DNA from: DATEDA01 sp963789885
Lineage (GTDB): Bacteria; Pseudomonadota; Gammaproteobacteria; Burkholderiales; SG8-39
Length of the DNA stretch: 64,000 bases
Assembly: GCA_963789885.1 (NCBI GenBank)
Contig: CAWBNB010000049.1
Coordinates: 140,784-204,783, forward strand
Direction of reading: 5' to 3'
Shown here: in pieces, positions 61,364-64,000 of the stretch
How the letters are laid out: each line of letters starts with the position of its first letter
Numbering within the stretch: the stretch's first letter is position 1
The notes under the pieces: model-generated
What the model was told of the DNA's origin: nothing
Database searches by the model: none
What the model saw: the letters and a program-made list of their open reading frames with translations, nothing else
Made by a program: the position numbers and the translations under genes

Positions 61364-62547
61364 GCGGCTCTGGCCGGACTGCGCGCCTCGCGGTGATACC
61401 CGGGTGCCTCTTCCTGTTCGTGCTGCCGATCACGCATACGGTGGCGATCCGAACCGTTTCGCTTGGCCTCCTCGTCCTGTGCACGGGCTACCTCTGGTGG
61501 CGGGAGCGTCCACCGTCGCCACCGCGCAGTCTGCTGATCGCAATGGCGGCATGGGCTGGCATCGCGATGGCCTCGCTCCTCTGGACGGTCGACTTCGAGT
61601 ACTCCCAGGGCGAGGTGCGGAACGAGGTGGTCTATCCGCTGGCCGCGTTCTTCGCTTTCTACGCGCTCACGCCGGATGAGGCGCGGTGGCGGCTGTGGGT
61701 GCGCGTGGTGGTGGTGAGCGCCGCGTTGATCGCGGTCTATGCGTTCGCCAACTTCGTCCGTCACGCCGACTGGTACACGAAGGCCTATATCGGCGACCGG
61801 AATGCCTACAGCACCTACGCCACTCTCGTCGCGCCGATGCTGCTCGCGGCGGCGCTCGACCGCGCGCTCGGAGGGCGATGGCGTGTCGCCGCAGGCACCG
61901 CGCTCGTGCTCACACTCGCCGCCGGCGCGCTCACGCAGAACCGGGTGATGTGGGTGGCGCTGCTCGTCGCGGGGCTGGTGCTGCTTGCGACGCGCTTCCG
62001 CTGGCGCACGGCGACCCGCGCCGCGCGGACGGCGGCGGTCGCCGCCGTGCTCGCGTTTACGTTGGCCGGGGGCGCGTATATCGCGACAGTGAGCCTCCAG
62101 AAGACCTTCGTGCCGGGTGCGAGCTTGAGCGCGCAGTTCGAAGCCGATCCGCGGCTGAAGATCTGGGTGTATGCGGCCGAGCGGATCGCCGAGCGGCCGT
62201 GGCTCGGCTACGGCTACGGCCGCGGGATCCTGCGCAAGGACTTCCGCGTCAAGTTCGAGGGCAACCTGTACAACTGGCACGGCCACAACCTGTTCCTCAA
62301 CACCGCGATGGGCGGCGGGATCGTCCTCGTCGGCGCTTTAGTGGCGCTGCTTGCGTCGCTCGCATACGCGTTGGGGCGCAACGCTCGCGCGAGCCCTCCC
62401 TGCGCGGTGGTTCTCGCGGTGCTCGCCGCGGCGCTCGTCAAGAGCCTGACCGACGACGTGCTGATCCGGGAAAACTCGTTGCTGCTGTGGTCGCTCGCGG
62501 GAATGGCGCTCGGAGTCGCCGCGCGAGCGAAGCTCAACCTGCGCTGA
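61360..62547 (+). CDS. waaL: O-antigen ligase WaaL
   Basis: 395 residues, about 11-12 membrane segments. Two WaaL marks are seen: TQNRVMWVALLVAG with the conserved Arg, and the large periplasmic loop ending in NWHGHNLFLNTAMGGGIVLVG with the catalytic-type His. It links O-antigen from undecaprenyl diphosphate to lipid A-core in the periplasm. Overlaps the preceding stop by 4 bp; convergent with the dehydratase gene, overlapping it by 14 bp. Confidence 0.88.
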   Translation: MSGSGRTARLAVIPGCLFLFVLPITHTVAIRTVSLGLLVLCTGYLWWRERPPSPPRSLLIAMAAWAGIAMASLLWTVDFEYSQGEVRNEVVYPLAAFFAFYALTPDEARWRLWVRVVVVSAALIAVYAFANFVRHADWYTKAYIGDRNAYSTYATLVAPMLLAAALDRALGGRWRVAAGTALVLTLAAGALTQNRVMWVALLVAGLVLLATRFRWRTATRAARTAAVAAVLAFTLAGGAYIATVSLQKTFVPGASLSAQFEADPRLKIWVYAAERIAERPWLGYGYGRGILRKDFRVKFEGNLYNWHGHNLFLNTAMGGGIVLVGALVALLASLAYALGRNARASPPCAVVLAVLAAALVKSLTDDVLIRENSLLLWSLAGMALGVAARAKLNLR

Positions 62548-64000
62548 GCCGCGGTTTCGGCGTCGGCGCCGCCACCGCGCCGCTCGGCGCGTACTCCGGG
62601 ATGCGGGCAAGGAGACCCGCTCGCACCTCGTCGTCGGCGAGCAGACGGTCGGATTCCAGCCAGCGCACCGCGTCCGCGACCCAGGCGCGCGACTGCGGCG
62701 CTTCGGGCTTCATGATGCGCAACTTCGGGTGCGGCGTGACGAGCGTGCGCTCGTTGTCGGCCAGCAGCTCCTCGAAGAGCTTCTCGCCGGGCCGCAGGCC
62801 GGTGAACTCGATCCGCATGTCGCTCTCCGCAGAGGCCCGAGAGGCGGATCAGGTCGCGCGCCAGGTCGACGATCTTGACCGGCTCGCCCATGTCGAGCAC
62901 GAAGATCTCGCCGCCGCTGCGCCCATGCGCGCCGGCCTGCAGCACGAGCTGCGCCGCCTCGGGGATCGTCATGAAGTAGCGCGCGCATCTCGGGGTGCGT
63001 GACGGTGACCGGCCCGCCGGCGGCGATCTGCTCGCGGAAGATCGGGACCACGCTGCCGGTCGAGCCGAGCACGTTGCCGAAGCGCACCGTCGACGAAGCC
63101 GCGTCGCGCTCGGCCGGCTGCAGCGCCTGGCACGACGATCTCCGCGAGCCGCTTGCTCGCGCCCATCACGCTGGTCGGGTTCACCGCCTTGTCGGTGGAG
63201 ATCATCACGAACTCCTCGACGCCGTGCCGGCGCGCGGCCTCGGCGACCAGCCAGCGTGCCGAGCGACGTTGTTCTTCACCGCCTCGCCAGGCGTTGCGCC
63301 TCCATCAGCGGCACGTGCTTGTGCGCCGCCGCGTGGAAGATCACCGAGGGACGATACGTCGCGAAGCACCTGGTCGACGCGCGCCCGGACTTCACGTCGC
63401 CGATCACGTATGCGAGTCGCGTCGCGCCGCTCTCCCCGCCGAACTCCTGTTCGATCGTGTAGAGCGCGAGCTCGCTCTGCTCCAGCGCGACGAGCCGCGC
63501 CGGCTCGAACCGCAGGATCTGACGGCAGAGCTCGGCGCCGATCGAACCGCCCGCGCCGGTGACGAGCACGGTGCGCCCGGAGAGCCACTCGCGCAGGCCG
63601 GCGGTGTCGAGCTCCACCGGATCGCGGCCGAGGAGGTCGTCGAGCTCGACGCGCCGCAGCTGCGACACCGTCACCTTCCCGCCGACGAGGTCCTCGTAGG
63701 ACGGCACGGTCATCGCCTGGAGCCCGGCGCTGCGCGAGAGCTCCACCGCGCGGCGGCGGACGCGATGCGACTGGTCCGGCATCGCGATCACCGCCACCTC
63801 GGCGCCCTCGCGCGCCGCGATCTCGGGCAGCTCCGCGAGCGTCCCGAGCACCTTCACGCCCTGGATCTCGCGCTTCTGCTTGCCCGGGTCATCGTCGAGG
63901 AGCCCGATGAAGTGCCACTCCGGGCTGCGCCCGAGGTTCTTCAGCAGGTTTGCGGTGGCGCTGCCCGCCCCGAGCACGATCACGCGCTTGCCTTCGCTCG
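62534..64000 (-). CDS. CapD/WbpM-type UDP-sugar 4,6-dehydratase, partial and frameshifted
   Basis: The gene runs off the right edge, so its N-terminal membrane part is missing. The visible part starts with IVLGAGSATANLLKNLGRSPEW (first Rossmann domain) and LVTGAGGSIGAELCRQILRF (second, SDR). The C-terminal pieces STDKAVNPTSVMGASKR (catalytic region), VRFGNVLGSTGSVVPIF, MTIPEAAQLVLQAG and FTGLRPGEKLFEELL are in different frames, with breaks near 63290, 63260, 63135, 62975 and 62825. These are probably assembly errors. It makes UDP-4-keto-6-deoxy sugars for surface glycans. Confidence 0.78.

Overview
The window is GC-rich DNA from a betaproteobacterium, probably of Burkholderiales type. The evidence is two Bug/TctC tripartite-tricarboxylate binding proteins, a class I PHA synthase, a zapB-zapA-6S RNA-EVE-hemE-priA neighbourhood, an argS-SPOR-dsbA block, a bTHX ribosomal protein gene, and many -10 boxes of the form TAGAAT or TATAAT. 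No rRNA, tRNA or CRISPR array was seen.

Layout. 0-2.6 kb holds the end of a sulfatase-like gene, an FkbM methyltransferase, a Bug receptor and a small unknown protein. 2.6-8.5 kb is a compact seven-gene minus-strand operon around a B12-dependent acyl-CoA mutase: TetR regulator, B12 subunit, mutase subunit, thioesterase, a MeaB-GTPase/nitroreductase fusion, a class II aldolase and a PaaI thioesterase. A PsrA-like palindrome lies just upstream of it. 8.7-12.9 kb has rhlE with a structured leader, a LOG-family protein, an HCCA-isomerase-like protein, a methyltransferase and a GT2 glycosyltransferase. 13-22.7 kb carries acyl-CoA catabolism (two acyl-CoA dehydrogenases, thiolase), a metallo-hydrolase, phaC and an LtaS-like phosphotransferase. 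22.8-31.6 kb has an AtuA-like protein split over two genes, a Bug receptor, an NCS2 permease with an isochorismatase-fold hydrolase, a BtuF-like protein, an SDR, dsbA and a SPOR protein. 31.6-35.5 kb holds argS, a bactofilin, a GNAT, a 2OG-Fe(II) oxygenase and bTHX. 35.5-41.1 kb is a czcCBA-type efflux operon. 41.2-46.7 kb is housekeeping: priA, hemE, EVE protein, 6S RNA, zapA and zapB. 47-51.4 kb is a cobalamin riboswitch with btuB, a heptosyltransferase gene and btuF. 51.4-52.5 kb is a core-MetE-like methyltransferase. 52.5-64 kb is an LPS/surface-polysaccharide cluster (two GT4, msbA, two GT9-type, waaL, a CapD/WbpM dehydratase). It is interrupted at 56.6-59.3 kb by an inserted island with an AbiE toxin-antitoxin pair and two orphan antitoxin-like genes.

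The B12 theme recurs: the mutase operon with its chaperone, the riboswitch-controlled btuB, btuF and a second BtuF-like protein. The best candidate for an undescribed system is the mutase operon. Its MeaB-nitroreductase fusion and its changed mutase active-site motifs do not fit standard methylmalonyl-CoA metabolism. The second is the AbiE island, which sits exactly between 19-bp direct repeats that preserve both flanking gene ends.

Caution: several genes are split by single-base frameshifts (mutase, B12 subunit, TolC-like gene, AbiEii, CapD). Restoring one base at each site gives full-length proteins, so many of these are probably assembly errors rather than real pseudogenes.
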